Source: RECM01 sp047921215 (lineage in GTDB: Bacteria; Bacteroidota; Rhodothermia; Balneolales; Cyclonatronaceae). Taken from it: a DNA stretch of 64,000 bases. The translations under genes and the position numbers were made by a program. The stretch covers positions 29,507-93,506 of the forward strand of contig JBLRWO010000013.1 in the NCBI GenBank assembly GCA_047921215.1, read 5' to 3'. The first letter of the stretch is position 1; each line of letters begins with the position of its first letter. The notes beneath the pieces were generated by a model that made no database searches, was not told where the DNA came from, and saw only the letters and a program-made list of their open reading frames with translations. Below, piece by piece: positions 34,840 through 44,052 of this stretch.

Positions 34840-34856
34840 AATGTAAAAAATAGTTC

Positions 34857-34887
34857 TTGTAATCCGGTTAATGAATTCGTAAATTTC
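34857..34887 (+). promoter_or_regulatory. Candidate groES promoter, Bacteroidota-type
   Basis: TTG at 34857-34859 and TAAATTTC at 34880-34887 are separated by 20 bases, close to the TTG-N17-23-TAnnTTTG consensus of Bacteroidota housekeeping promoters. Transcription would begin close to the CIRCE element at 34896, which fits repression by HrcA. Confidence 0.5.
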
Positions 34888-34895
34888 GCCGCAAA

Positions 34896-34922
34896 TTAGC
34901 ACTCTGGTTACGCGAGTGCCAA
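34896..34922. promoter_or_regulatory. CIRCE element (HrcA operator) of groESL
   Basis: TTAGCACTC-N9-GAGTGCCAA matches the CIRCE consensus TTAGCACTC-N9-GAGTGCTAA with one mismatch. It lies 46 bp before the groES start. HrcA represses class I heat-shock operons through this element; hrcA itself is not in the window. Confidence 0.93.
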
Positions 34923-34968
34923 AGTGATTAACAGAAATGTATAACGATAAAAAAGGAGTAAAACTGCT

Positions 34969-35256
34969 ATGGCAGCTATTAAACCACTAAGCGACCGTGT
35001 ACTGGTTCAACCCGACAGTGCCGAGGAAAAAACCACAAGCGGTATCATTATTCCCGATACTGCGAAAGAAAAGCCACAACGCGGAACCATCGTTGCCGTC
35101 GGTGAAGGACGCTACGAAAATGGTACCAAAATTGATATGGTTGTAAAAGAGGGTAACAAGGTTCTCTATGGCAAATATGCCGGTACGGAACTTACCCTGG
35201 ATGGGGTAGACTATCTCATTATGAGAGAGAGTGACATCCTCGGAGTTGTTTCCTGA
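34969..35256 (+). CDS. groES: Co-chaperonin GroES
   Basis: This 95-residue heptameric lid of the GroEL folding chamber starts after a strong AAGGAG ribosome site (34953-34958). The mobile loop (EEKTTSGIIIPDTAKEKPQ, residues about 19-37), the GEGRYENG turn and the C-terminal MRESDILGVV are typical. It is in an operon with groEL, 53 bp downstream. Confidence 0.97.
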   Translation: MAAIKPLSDRVLVQPDSAEEKTTSGIIIPDTAKEKPQRGTIVAVGEGRYENGTKIDMVVKEGNKVLYGKYAGTELTLDGVDYLIMRESDILGVVS

Positions 35257-35309
35257 ACCATTATCAATCAGTCTTTTAACCATTAATCTTAAGAAAGTTT
35301 CAGAATATT

Positions 35310-36962
35310 ATGTCAAAACTAATTCACTATAACGTAGAAGCCCGCGAGTCGTTAAAACGTGGCGTCGATAAACTGGCCAATGCAGTAAAGGTTACACTCG
35401 GCCCGCGTGGACGCAATGTTGTACTGGAAAAATCGTTTGGTGCACCCACTGTTACCAAAGACGGTGTAACGGTTGCCAAAGAAATCGAACTGGAAGATAA
35501 AGTCGAAAATATGGGCGCCCAGATGGTGCGCGAAGTTGCATCCAAAACCAGTGACAATGCCGGTGATGGTACCACAACTGCTACCGTTCTGGCCCAGTCG
35601 ATTATCACTACCGGTATGAAAAATGTAACTGCCGGTGCGAACCCGATGGATCTGAAACGGGGAATTGATAAAGCCGTTTCTGCAGTCGTTGCAGAACTGA
35701 AAAAAATCAGCAACGATATCAACGATCGTAAGGAAATTGCCCAGGTGGGAACCATCTCGGCCAACAGTGATGAGACCATCGGAAATCTGATTGCCGATGC
35801 AATGGAAAAAGTTGGCAAAGACGGTGTAATAACTGTTGAAGAGGCCAAAGGTACCGAAACCTATCTCGAAACGGTTGAAGGCATGCAGTTTGACCGCGGT
35901 TACCTATCGCCTTACTTCGTGACCAATTCCGAGAACATGACCGCAGAGATGGAAGATCCATATATCCTGATCTACGACAAAAAGATCTCGAACATGAAGG
36001 ATCTTCTTCCGGTTCTGGAAAAAGCCATTCAAACCGGCCGGCCGCTTCTCATTATTGCTGAAGATATCGAGGGTGAAGCCCTTGCAACACTCGTGGTAAA
36101 TAAACTTCGCGGAACTCTGAAAATCGCAGCTGTTAAGGCTCCGGGTTTCGGCGATCGCCGCAAAGCTATGCTCGAAGACATCGCCATCCTTACTGGTGGT
36201 ACCGTGATTTCAGAAGAGCGTGGCTACAAACTGGAAAATGCTACTCTCGATTATCTTGGTCAGTGCAGCCGCATCAACATCGACAAAGACAACACGGTTA
36301 TTGTGGATGGTAAAGGCAAACAGGACGACATCAAAGCAAGAGTAAATCAGATCAAAGCCCAGATCGAATCCACTACTTCGGACTATGATCGTGAAAAACT
36401 CCAGGAGCGTCTTGCCAAACTGAGTGGCGGCGTTGCCGTTCTCTATATTGGTGCTTCCTCAGAAGTTGAGATGAAAGAGAAAAAAGCCCGTGTTGAAGAT
36501 GCACTGCATGCTACACGTGCTGCTGTTGAAGAAGGTATTGTACCGGGTGGCGGCGTTGCCCTGATCCGTTGTGCACACGTTCTCGACGGTCTCAAATTTA
36601 ACAATCAGGACGAAAAACTTGGTTTTGATATTATTCGCCGTGCTCTTGAATCCCCTCTGCGCATTATCTCGGCCAATGCCGGTGTGGAAGGGTCAATAGT
36701 GGTACAGAAGGTGAAAGAAGGCAAAGGAAGCTTTGGCTTTAATGCCCGCACTGAAGTCTACGAAGACCTGGTAAAAGCCGGTGTAATCGATCCGACCAAA
36801 GTGACTCGTACCGCTCTTGAAAATGCAGCTTCTGTAGCAGGCCTTATGCTTACGACCGAAGCCGTTGTATCCGAAAAGCCTGAGCCGAAAGATGACAAAG
36901 CAGGCGGAATGCCTCCGGGAATGGGTGGCATGGGCGGAATGGGCGGAGGTATGGACTTCTAA
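35310..36962 (+). CDS. groEL: Chaperonin GroEL
   Basis: This 550-residue ATP-dependent chaperonin assembles as a 14-mer with GroES. Family motifs include GPRGRNVVLEKSFGAP and GDGTTTATVLAQ at the ATP site, plus the C-terminal Gly-Gly-Met-rich tail. Codon use is more regular than in its neighbours, as expected for high expression. It is regulated with groES by the CIRCE elements. Confidence 0.98.
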   Translation: MSKLIHYNVEARESLKRGVDKLANAVKVTLGPRGRNVVLEKSFGAPTVTKDGVTVAKEIELEDKVENMGAQMVREVASKTSDNAGDGTTTATVLAQSIITTGMKNVTAGANPMDLKRGIDKAVSAVVAELKKISNDINDRKEIAQVGTISANSDETIGNLIADAMEKVGKDGVITVEEAKGTETYLETVEGMQFDRGYLSPYFVTNSENMTAEMEDPYILIYDKKISNMKDLLPVLEKAIQTGRPLLIIAEDIEGEALATLVVNKLRGTLKIAAVKAPGFGDRRKAMLEDIAILTGGTVISEERGYKLENATLDYLGQCSRINIDKDNTVIVDGKGKQDDIKARVNQIKAQIESTTSDYDREKLQERLAKLSGGVAVLYIGASSEVEMKEKKARVEDALHATRAAVEEGIVPGGGVALIRCAHVLDGLKFNNQDEKLGFDIIRRALESPLRIISANAGVEGSIVVQKVKEGKGSFGFNARTEVYEDLVKAGVIDPTKVTRTALENAASVAGLMLTTEAVVSEKPEPKDDKAGGMPPGMGGMGGMGGGMDF

Positions 36963-36987
36963 GGAAGTATCCTTCAGCCTTAACCAA

Positions 36988-37621
36988 TTACAAAGCCCCG
37001 TTTCTCAAAAAATGGGGCTTTGTTTGTTTCAGCTGATAAATTAATTCGCCGGGGTCAAACCGTTCTTCCCCCGTTGGGTCAATAAAGTTGAATTGTATGT
37101 CATACAGCCTCTTGTAAAGCCCGCCGGACTGAATCAGCGATTCATGTGTACTGGATTCAACAATCTGTCCTTTCTCGAGTACCAGTATCCTGTCTGCATT
37201 TCTGACAGAAACTACATCGTTAGTCAGCCTGGATGTGATTTCACCCAAACGCTGGGCCGAATAGAACCGCAGACCAAGACGGTGCAGATGGCTGTATAAA
37301 TTCATCCTGAGATCTGTTATGATGCGTTCCCCGATCCAGTTGTAATCGGAAAATAACAATGTAGTAAAATCGGCAATTAAGGGTGTTGTGTTTTCGGAAA
37401 ATAAGAATGTAGGAACCCGTGAAGCCCAGGGTGGACTGAACTACAAACAACGCAATGAGTGCGAGGGTTACCAGGTTCAGTAACTGCCTGTTACCCTCGT
37501 CAAATACGGCATCAATCAGTTCGCGAAGCCCGGGAGGAATGGCCAACCAGAGCAGTGATCCAAGCATGGAAGCCAGAAGGGCTGTAATCAGGTGTCCGCG
37601 GTAGGGAAGGGCGTAACCCAA
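36988..37621 (-). pseudogene. Collapsed ABC exporter (MsbA/LmrA-type), frameshifted and internally deleted
   Basis: Two overlapping frames together read as parts of one ABC exporter. From 37621, YALPYRGHLITALLASM through VVQSTLGFTGSYI is the first two membrane helices. The frame then breaks near a near-duplicated TTATTTTCCGA segment (about 37325-37400). The second frame resumes with ERIITDLRMNLYSHLHRLGL and GEITSRLTNDV. It then jumps directly to ADRILVLEKGQIVES, the very end of an ATPase domain. Helices 3-6, Walker A, the signature motif and Walker B are all missing. It is nonfunctional and lies convergent to groEL. Confidence 0.88.
36991..37022. terminator. Terminator after groEL
   Basis: CAAAGCCCC and GGGGCTTTG form a perfect 9-bp stem around a 14-base loop, followed by TTTGTTT, 28 bp after groEL. 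It overlaps the end of the minus-strand ABC exporter remnant. Confidence 0.85.
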
Positions 37622-37912
37622 AAATTCTTTTTAACGCCTGATATATTTTTATCTGAATTTGACACTTTTTATGATTTCTTGAAATATCGTTTGGTACGCG
37701 ACGTATAACAGAAATATCTGTCCCTTCAATCCCGGTTTATTATAATAAAAATGCCGCCATTGAATATTTATGCAAAGAAAAGAAGCCCTAAGGTATCAAT
37801 TTGAAATAACAACGCTTAATAAAATGTGTAAATCTAATTTCATGGTTATATATATCATTAAAAAATTCAGTATACTTCTACCAGACATTAATCGCGCAAA
37901 TAAGGCTTAATC
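37622..37912. other. AT-rich intergenic region
   Basis: Nearly 300 bp of AT-rich sequence upstream of the 602-residue protein gene. No coding region or strong hairpin is visible. An AAGG ribosome-site-like sequence lies just before the downstream ATG. Confidence 0.5.
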
Positions 37913-39721
37913 ATGCATAGTAATCTTCATCTTTTTCATATTCCTGTTATGGGAACGGGGCACTCTGTAGACAGTCCTGTACGAGTTGCCCACCTCGGAA
38001 TTAATTCAGTTATTTCGATTGTTGACGATCTTCTGCTGGAGCAGATACGTGAATATTATTGCAAACAAACCGACAGGGATTATAAAAACATCGGTAGAAC
38101 TGCAGAAGACGGCAGGGCACGGCGTATTACGGCTTATCTTGACCTGGTTCATGAGATCGTCGAAGAAAAATTTGAGGCCGTACGCCAGATGGATTTTTTC
38201 AGCAATACTGAAAAAGACAGGTATTTCAGACTGTTACCGGAAAGCAGCCCTTTACGGGATGCCTACGAATATCTGAAGTCGATGGCACCGGGCAATGAGC
38301 GCAATACCCTAATGCATAGTCTGAACGAACAGATGAGACCCGGTTCTATTGATGTAAACATCATGGCCAAGATCGACCGACTGTCATACGATAAAAATAA
38401 CATTCCACTGAGCAAGGAATTTAGTGATGCCAGTGCTGGACTCCGAGGGTTTGCCAACAGTGTGGTTACATCGGCTGTTGTACTTTCTGCCGGTTTCAAC
38501 CCGCGCCTTTACGGTTATCTGAGCGAGTTCAGAGATTTTTACAGGGACAAAACAGGTGAGATCAGGAAGAAGATTGTATTGAAGGTTACCGACTTCCGGT
38601 CGGCTATGATTCAGAGCAGATTTCTTGCAAAATCAGGTATCGAAATTTCGGAATTCCGGATTGAATCAGGTCTCAATTGCGGCGGACATGCTTTCGCATC
38701 AGACGGTCATCTGCTTCCCGTATTACTCAGGGAATTCCGGGATAAACGGGAAGAATTGGTTGATTCAATTCGTCCGATGATTATTCGGTTCTATGAAAAA
38801 ATGGGCTGGGAATACCCGGACGCCGCAATTCTTGATGTGCCTTCCATTACCGTGCAGGGTGGAATTGGTAACCACGGGGAAGTACTCAGGCTGCTCGATG
38901 AGTACGGAATGGATGCCACAGGATGGGGAAGCCCATTTTTGCTGGTTCCCGAGGCTACATGCATTGATGATCCAACTGTTGAACTTCTGAAAAATGCAGG
39001 AGAGGAAGATCTTTACCTGAGCAATGTTTCGCCATTGGGCATACCATTTAATAACATCAGAAACAGTGGCTCAGAGGTCTGGACTAAAGAACAGGCCCTA
39101 ACCGAGAAACCCGGCTCAAAGTGCCCCAAAGGTTTTCTTGTCTCGAACACCGAATTTACAGAGAACCCTATCTGCACCGCGTCAAGTGAGTATCAGATAC
39201 TTAAAATTTCAAGCCTGCGTCAAGGTGGCCTCGCCGGGGAGGAATTGAACCGGGAGATCCGGCGCATTACCGACAAAAGCTGCCTATGCAGTCATCTTGG
39301 CATCGGAGCTCTGATGAAACTGGGCATAAGGAAGGAAAATTACGGGCGACAGGCTATCTGTCCGGGTCCAAATATCGCCTGGTTCAATCGTACCTATACA
39401 CTCGACGAAATGGTCGATCATATCTATGGCCGGCGTGATTCGCTGGTTCCGGCTCACAGACCCCACATGTTTGCCAAGGAACTGGTGATGTATGTAGACT
39501 ATCTTGAACAAAGACTGGGTATGATGCAACCAGGTGATGATGCAGACTACAAAAAACTGAAAGTAATTCGCGACAATCTTGAGTCAGGCATGGACGAATG
39601 TATGGCCATTGCAAATGGTCCGGCTTATGAAGACGAGAACCTCTCATCTCTGAGGGAGACTGTAATTGTTCAAAGAGAGCGGATGCAGATGTTTTTTCCG
39701 GTAATGGAGTCATCAGTTTAG
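37913..39721 (+). CDS. Uncharacterised 602-residue protein with nitronate monooxygenase-like TIM-barrel features
   Basis: I do not recognise a named family. The sequence has FMN-type TIM-barrel features like nitronate monooxygenase/2-nitropropane dioxygenase enzymes. The N-terminus VMGTGHSVDSPVRVAHLG followed by VISIV resembles the first strand. VLKVTDFRSAMIQSRFLAKSG followed by LNCGGHAF (G257-G258-H259) resembles their G-G-H strand. VQGGIGNHGEVLRLL (GGIG at 316-319) with GWGSPFLLVPEA resembles the phosphate-binding end of FMN barrels. Extra segments are a helical insert (about 50-150) and a Cys-containing C-terminal region (SKCPKG, PICTAS, CLCSHLG, AICPGPN). No signal peptide. It is a single gene. 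Cofactor and reaction are unknown. Confidence 0.72.
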   Translation: MHSNLHLFHIPVMGTGHSVDSPVRVAHLGINSVISIVDDLLLEQIREYYCKQTDRDYKNIGRTAEDGRARRITAYLDLVHEIVEEKFEAVRQMDFFSNTEKDRYFRLLPESSPLRDAYEYLKSMAPGNERNTLMHSLNEQMRPGSIDVNIMAKIDRLSYDKNNIPLSKEFSDASAGLRGFANSVVTSAVVLSAGFNPRLYGYLSEFRDFYRDKTGEIRKKIVLKVTDFRSAMIQSRFLAKSGIEISEFRIESGLNCGGHAFASDGHLLPVLLREFRDKREELVDSIRPMIIRFYEKMGWEYPDAAILDVPSITVQGGIGNHGEVLRLLDEYGMDATGWGSPFLLVPEATCIDDPTVELLKNAGEEDLYLSNVSPLGIPFNNIRNSGSEVWTKEQALTEKPGSKCPKGFLVSNTEFTENPICTASSEYQILKISSLRQGGLAGEELNREIRRITDKSCLCSHLGIGALMKLGIRKENYGRQAICPGPNIAWFNRTYTLDEMVDHIYGRRDSLVPAHRPHMFAKELVMYVDYLEQRLGMMQPGDDADYKKLKVIRDNLESGMDECMAIANGPAYEDENLSSLRETVIVQRERMQMFFPVMESSV

Positions 39722-40078
39722 CAGAGCCGCACAGTACAGACTTGATCAGAGCCGGTATCGGAATCGGTGTGACATTGGCATAATTCGATGATAACTGATT
39801 GTTAGTGCAGATATTAGGCGAACCATCTTCACACGCGGCATTCAGACTGGAGAAGGTTTGAGATATCGTACTTTTAATTTTTTTTTTGGCCGCAGCCATC
39901 CTGTTTTAAAGGCGCATATTAACGTACTGTGCCCTATAATTTTAACAGGAACATCAGGTACTTATTAATGTACTTTTAAATGCGATCGGGCCAAAAAGCC
40001 CCATAAATTCTGATTGAATTTTGATGAATTGTATATAAATTCACGCACTTACATCAACAAAAGTACAAACCTGAGAGT
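39722..40078. other. Intergenic region upstream of the sorted metalloprotease
   Basis: These 357 bp contain a ten-T tract at about 39880 with no convincing hairpin in front. I see no gene in either strand that is better than chance, although a minus-strand open frame overlaps it from the preceding gene. Confidence 0.5.
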
Positions 40079-42832
40079 ATGATTAAAATGAAATCAGCCA
40101 TCCTGGCGGCGGTATGTTTTATCTGCACCATCACAATGATCAGCCCGGGTGAAATTTCTGCACAGGATACGGCTTACAATCTGTTCAGAATCGGAACCGA
40201 AGCGAGTAAAGACATCTCACTGCAGGTGTATGAAACACGCAAGCAACCGGCATTGATAGATGAATCCATTTTTATGGATGAATTTGTTACAACCGGTACA
40301 CTGGTTTCTTTCCCTGATTTTGACGGGAATCTCCACAGGTACCGGATCATCAGAAAACATGAATTTATAAGTGGTATTGTTAGCATAAGTGCACATTCGG
40401 TTGATGATCCCGTTGATGTACTCTCAATCAGTTACCAAAATGGTGCAGTGTCCGGAATCATAAAGAGCGTTACACGAAACATGAACATGGAACTGAATTA
40501 TTCCGGTCAATACGAAATGAACATGATCGCAGAAGTAGACCCAACCCTGCAGGATATTCTGGAATGCGGTTTAGATTATGCCTCTCATTCATTGCTGCAC
40601 GGATCCGGTTCACACAGTTCTGTTTCCGGTGATGTATCCTATTCCAACTCCATCTCTGTTGCTGGTTCATCCACACTTATACCTCACCAGATAGGTTTGG
40701 CTGATATATATGATGACGAAGTGGTACTGGATATCCTGATTGTGTATACGCCTGCTGCCACCCTGTGGTCAATGATCAACGGCGGCGGGATATTGTTGAA
40801 TATAGCCAATGGGATGTCGCTGAATCAGATACCTCTGGACAACAGCAATACCGGTATCCTTATGCGTGTGGTGCACACAATGGAGGTCAACTATGATGAA
40901 ACTGCGGAAGGCGTTACATCCGGCCTCACATTACGTCGACTGGCTGCCCGACCTGAAGGTCCCTTCACCAATGATGTCGGCTTTTTTGATGATGTGCACG
41001 TTAAGCGGAATGAGTACGGGGCCGATTTTGTTGCGATACTTGCCAGGGTTGAGGACACCGGCGGGCTTGGATATCTCCCTTCATCGGCGAGCGGCAGGCC
41101 GGATCTTGCTTTCCAGCTGACCCGGATGCAGCAAATGGCAAATTCCTATACATTTGTACACGAACTGGGCCATAACCTTGGTAACGGGCATTCCCGGAAT
41201 CAGACAGGTTCACCTGCCGGTGAAACCGGTGGTTTGTTTGACTATTCTACAGGCTGGGCCTGGCAAAACAGTGGGGGTGAAAGAACCGTAACAGTTATGG
41301 CCTATCCGGAGGGTGGTTTGAGGGCTCCCTTTTTCTCCAGCCCGGAACTGTTATACGATAACATTCCTACCGGCAGCTATAGCGGTGCTTTTTCACCAGC
41401 CGACAATGTGCGAAGCATGAGGGAGGTAAAGTATATTGCCGGGAACTATCGCCCGACCCTGTTTGAACCACCGGTTGCCGGTCTGCCTGCCTTTAGTTCA
41501 ATAGAAGTACAAACCGCAATGGGTGCATCGGATATACTTGCGCTCGATATTCATAATTCGGGTGTATCCCCTTTGTTCTGGCAGCTCGACTTCAGTGCTC
41601 CGGAAGTGCTTAAAACTGTGAGTAAAAATGATCAGTCGAATACGCTGAACAGTGCCGGACCAAGTGTAACCGGTTATCTGGGCGGTAACAGTGGTTCAAG
41701 TGTCAACTTTATGGATGCTGATTCCGATGGCGTTGTCTATGAAACAGTTTTTGGATCAGAAGAGGGCTTTCTGTCCGGTACATTTAACGCTGTAAATAAC
41801 TGGAAATCCATTTTCAACAACAGTGGTATCAGGTTCAGCATTACCGATGCAAATCCGTCGGTGGGTGAGCAAAATCTGCGATTTGGTTATACCGACGCGT
41901 TCGATCCCGGAACCGGTTTAAGTGTAAATTCCCCGTTTTTCGGCATCAGACCGTATGGTAAATATGAGGTGTCGATGGATTTTTATATTCAGGAAGATGT
42001 GGGCAATCCTGATTACCGAATTATATTCAACGACGACAGAACAAATAACAACTCAGCGGAAGTTGTATTCGACAATCGTGGTTTTATCTTTGTCAGAGCT
42101 CTGAATGAAACCGGTGTGCCAGGGTATATATATACAGGGAATTTTAATTACAACACTTACTATAATTTTAAAGTCGTAATTGATTCTGATACCCACACTC
42201 TTTCCTACTACCTTAATGGCGATCTCATCCATTCGTCCGGTCTGTTGGCGGGCAATATAATCAGTCAATTCAGGATATATCATACTAACAGACAGACAGC
42301 CGGGGGATATATCGATATCGACAATGTGAAAGTAAGTGTTCCTGAAACCGGATTCAGCTGGCTAAGCTCCGATAACTATGCCGGAAATGTTCAGCCCGGT
42401 GGCACTGGAAACATCCATTTGACGTTTGGTGGAGCAGATGTGGAGCCGGGTACTTACACCGGTACATTGATTATCCGGACCAATGATGAGAATGCAGCAG
42501 AACTCAGAATTCCACTGCTCTATACAATGGATAACGTGGTTTCGATAGATCGCGAAACAGGTTTGCCCGAAGGATTCTCACTTTCGCAAAATTATCCGAA
42601 TCCGTTTAATCCAACAACTGAAATCCGCTATACGCTGCCTGCCGATGGGCCGGTTAACCTGGAGGTTTATACGATCACCGGACTACGTATAGCCACACTG
42701 GTTGATGAAAGCAGGCCGGCAGGTGTTCACAGCGTCTCTTTCAGTGCTGAAGCGCTTGCCAGTGGCATCTATGTTTACAGGCTTAAAAGTGGCAGCTGGG
42801 TCGAAACCCGAAAAATGATGCTCGTGAAATGA
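40079..42832 (+). CDS. Secreted reprolysin-like zinc metalloprotease with type IX secretion sorting domain
   Basis: This 917-residue exported protease opens with a signal peptide (about residues 1-29, ending ISAQD). A propeptide region spans about 30-200. The metzincin catalytic domain has HELGHNLGNGH (H361, E362, H365, H371) and a Met-turn at M407 (VTVMAYPEG). A discoidin/laminin-G-like beta domain (about 560-750) precedes a C-terminal type A sorting domain (about 840-917) that begins LSQNYPNPFNPTTEIRY and ends in a basic KMMLVK tail. The cargo is moved by the type IX system and anchored or released at the surface. The next gene overlaps by four bases and encodes a lipoprotein resembling the propeptide. 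Confidence 0.92.
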   Translation: MIKMKSAILAAVCFICTITMISPGEISAQDTAYNLFRIGTEASKDISLQVYETRKQPALIDESIFMDEFVTTGTLVSFPDFDGNLHRYRIIRKHEFISGIVSISAHSVDDPVDVLSISYQNGAVSGIIKSVTRNMNMELNYSGQYEMNMIAEVDPTLQDILECGLDYASHSLLHGSGSHSSVSGDVSYSNSISVAGSSTLIPHQIGLADIYDDEVVLDILIVYTPAATLWSMINGGGILLNIANGMSLNQIPLDNSNTGILMRVVHTMEVNYDETAEGVTSGLTLRRLAARPEGPFTNDVGFFDDVHVKRNEYGADFVAILARVEDTGGLGYLPSSASGRPDLAFQLTRMQQMANSYTFVHELGHNLGNGHSRNQTGSPAGETGGLFDYSTGWAWQNSGGERTVTVMAYPEGGLRAPFFSSPELLYDNIPTGSYSGAFSPADNVRSMREVKYIAGNYRPTLFEPPVAGLPAFSSIEVQTAMGASDILALDIHNSGVSPLFWQLDFSAPEVLKTVSKNDQSNTLNSAGPSVTGYLGGNSGSSVNFMDADSDGVVYETVFGSEEGFLSGTFNAVNNWKSIFNNSGIRFSITDANPSVGEQNLRFGYTDAFDPGTGLSVNSPFFGIRPYGKYEVSMDFYIQEDVGNPDYRIIFNDDRTNNNSAEVVFDNRGFIFVRALNETGVPGYIYTGNFNYNTYYNFKVVIDSDTHTLSYYLNGDLIHSSGLLAGNIISQFRIYHTNRQTAGGYIDIDNVKVSVPETGFSWLSSDNYAGNVQPGGTGNIHLTFGGADVEPGTYTGTLIIRTNDENAAELRIPLLYTMDNVVSIDRETGLPEGFSLSQNYPNPFNPTTEIRYTLPADGPVNLEVYTITGLRIATLVDESRPAGVHSVSFSAEALASGIYVYRLKSGSWVETRKMMLVK

Positions 42833-43335
42833 CAAGGTATATCTTCCCGATAAAGTTTATCGTTTTTACTTTTTTAGCGTGTCTTGGCACAGCGTGCCAT
42901 TACTCATCTGATTCTGATGAAAATGGTTATAAGGCCGCCGATAATAATCAGAACCAGGCTGTTGTTGCAGGTGAAATCAGAAGATCTCTTTTTGATGCAG
43001 TATCGCTGGAAGAGCAGCTAAGGAAGGCGGGAGAGGGCAGCAGCCTGACTCTGCAACTGTTCGATAATATTGAGGTTCGTGCCCGTCTGATTTCATCTAC
43101 TAACATGATACCGGGTGTAATCAGTTACAGATATGAGATTACAGAACCGGAAGATGGAATGCTCATTATCTCAGCGGAAGGAAATATCATTGCCGGGAAT
43201 ATAGAACTGCAGCGTTCAAACAGGATTTTTTTAATTCAACCTGTATATGATAGCAATGATTACGTATTAATTGAACTTGATCCTTCTCAAATGGATATAC
43301 TGGATGGTGACCAGCCGGTATATCCAGATAACTGA
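42829..43335 (+). CDS. Lipoprotein resembling the propeptide of the upstream metalloprotease
   Basis: This 168-residue protein has a signal and probable lipobox at Cys23 (LGTAC). It matches no family I know. By hand alignment its residues 96-158 fit, without a gap, residues 99-161 of the upstream protease, which lie in the propeptide. I count 14 of 63 identities plus many conservative changes, ending in a shared D-P-x3-D-I-L (D151-L158 here; D154-L161 in the protease). The genes overlap by ATGA, so they are translationally coupled. It may be a stand-alone inhibitor or folding helper of the protease, held at a membrane by its lipid; this is inference. Confidence 0.75.
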   Translation: MTRYIFPIKFIVFTFLACLGTACHYSSDSDENGYKAADNNQNQAVVAGEIRRSLFDAVSLEEQLRKAGEGSSLTLQLFDNIEVRARLISSTNMIPGVISYRYEITEPEDGMLIISAEGNIIAGNIELQRSNRIFLIQPVYDSNDYVLIELDPSQMDILDGDQPVYPDN

Positions 43336-43352
43336 AAGGAATTCTTTCCGGC

Positions 43353-44045
43353 ATGTCAACCGATCCGGGTAAGCTTTTAAAGCTGCTGAAAAACACCCCT
43401 GAAGGCTGTTTATTTAATCCGTGGTACCACCGGGATAAACAGCATGACCGTTCATCATCCTGCCCCGACATCAGGAGGCGGCAGCTGGATGCCTATCTTT
43501 GCGACCGGATTGGTACAGCACGCTTTTTACTGGTTGCTGAAGCTCTCGGCTACCAGGGTGGACATTTTTCCGGGATAGCGATGACATCCGAAAGAATTCT
43601 TCTCGGGCATCATCAAAAGCCAAATGGTTTGGGTGCAAGGCATGTTTTTGCTCATTTGCATCCCCAGCGCACAAGCCTCGATAGCCTGAAACCAAACGGC
43701 ATGAATGAACCCACGGCAACTATAGTCTGGAATACGGTAATTGCTCAGGGTTTGGATCCGTTTACCGTTGTGCACTGGAATGCCCTTGCATGGCATCCGT
43801 ATGACCCTGAACGTGGCCTGTTGAGTAACCGTACACCGGGTGTTTCCGAATTTCGCTCTGGTGAACCGGTGCTGGGTACTTTTCTTGAACTTTTCCCGTC
43901 GGCAGAGGTGCTGGCAGTAGGCCGAAAATCAGAATCGACTCTGGCAAGAATGGGGGTATCTGCAACTGCACTGCCACACCCGGCATACGGCGGGGCACCT
44001 GAATTCCGAAAAAAAATGGCCGAAATTACAACCGCTGCCAGGTAA
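43353..44045 (+). CDS. Uracil-DNA glycosylase superfamily protein
   Basis: This 230-residue protein has the layout of UDG-superfamily enzymes: VAEALGYQGGHFSGIAMTSERI corresponds to the substrate-loop strand (G-x-x-P/Y-G type), FTVVHWNALAWHPYD to the middle strand, and ALPHPAYGGA to the C-terminal H-P loop. The catalytic water-activating Asp/Asn of classical UDG is not clearly present, so activity on uracil is uncertain. An AAGGA ribosome site lies 11 bases upstream and the gap to the lipoprotein gene is 17 bp. No functional link with the protease is apparent; cotranscription may be incidental. Confidence 0.82.
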   Translation: MSTDPGKLLKLLKNTPEGCLFNPWYHRDKQHDRSSSCPDIRRRQLDAYLCDRIGTARFLLVAEALGYQGGHFSGIAMTSERILLGHHQKPNGLGARHVFAHLHPQRTSLDSLKPNGMNEPTATIVWNTVIAQGLDPFTVVHWNALAWHPYDPERGLLSNRTPGVSEFRSGEPVLGTFLELFPSAEVLAVGRKSESTLARMGVSATALPHPAYGGAPEFRKKMAEITTAAR

Positions 44046-44052
44046 ATTTGAA

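Noticed and set aside
39384..39899. Minus-strand open frame of 171 codons
   Set aside because: It overlaps the 3' end of the 602-residue protein, has no recognisable domain or ribosome site, and its composition looks like a shadow frame.
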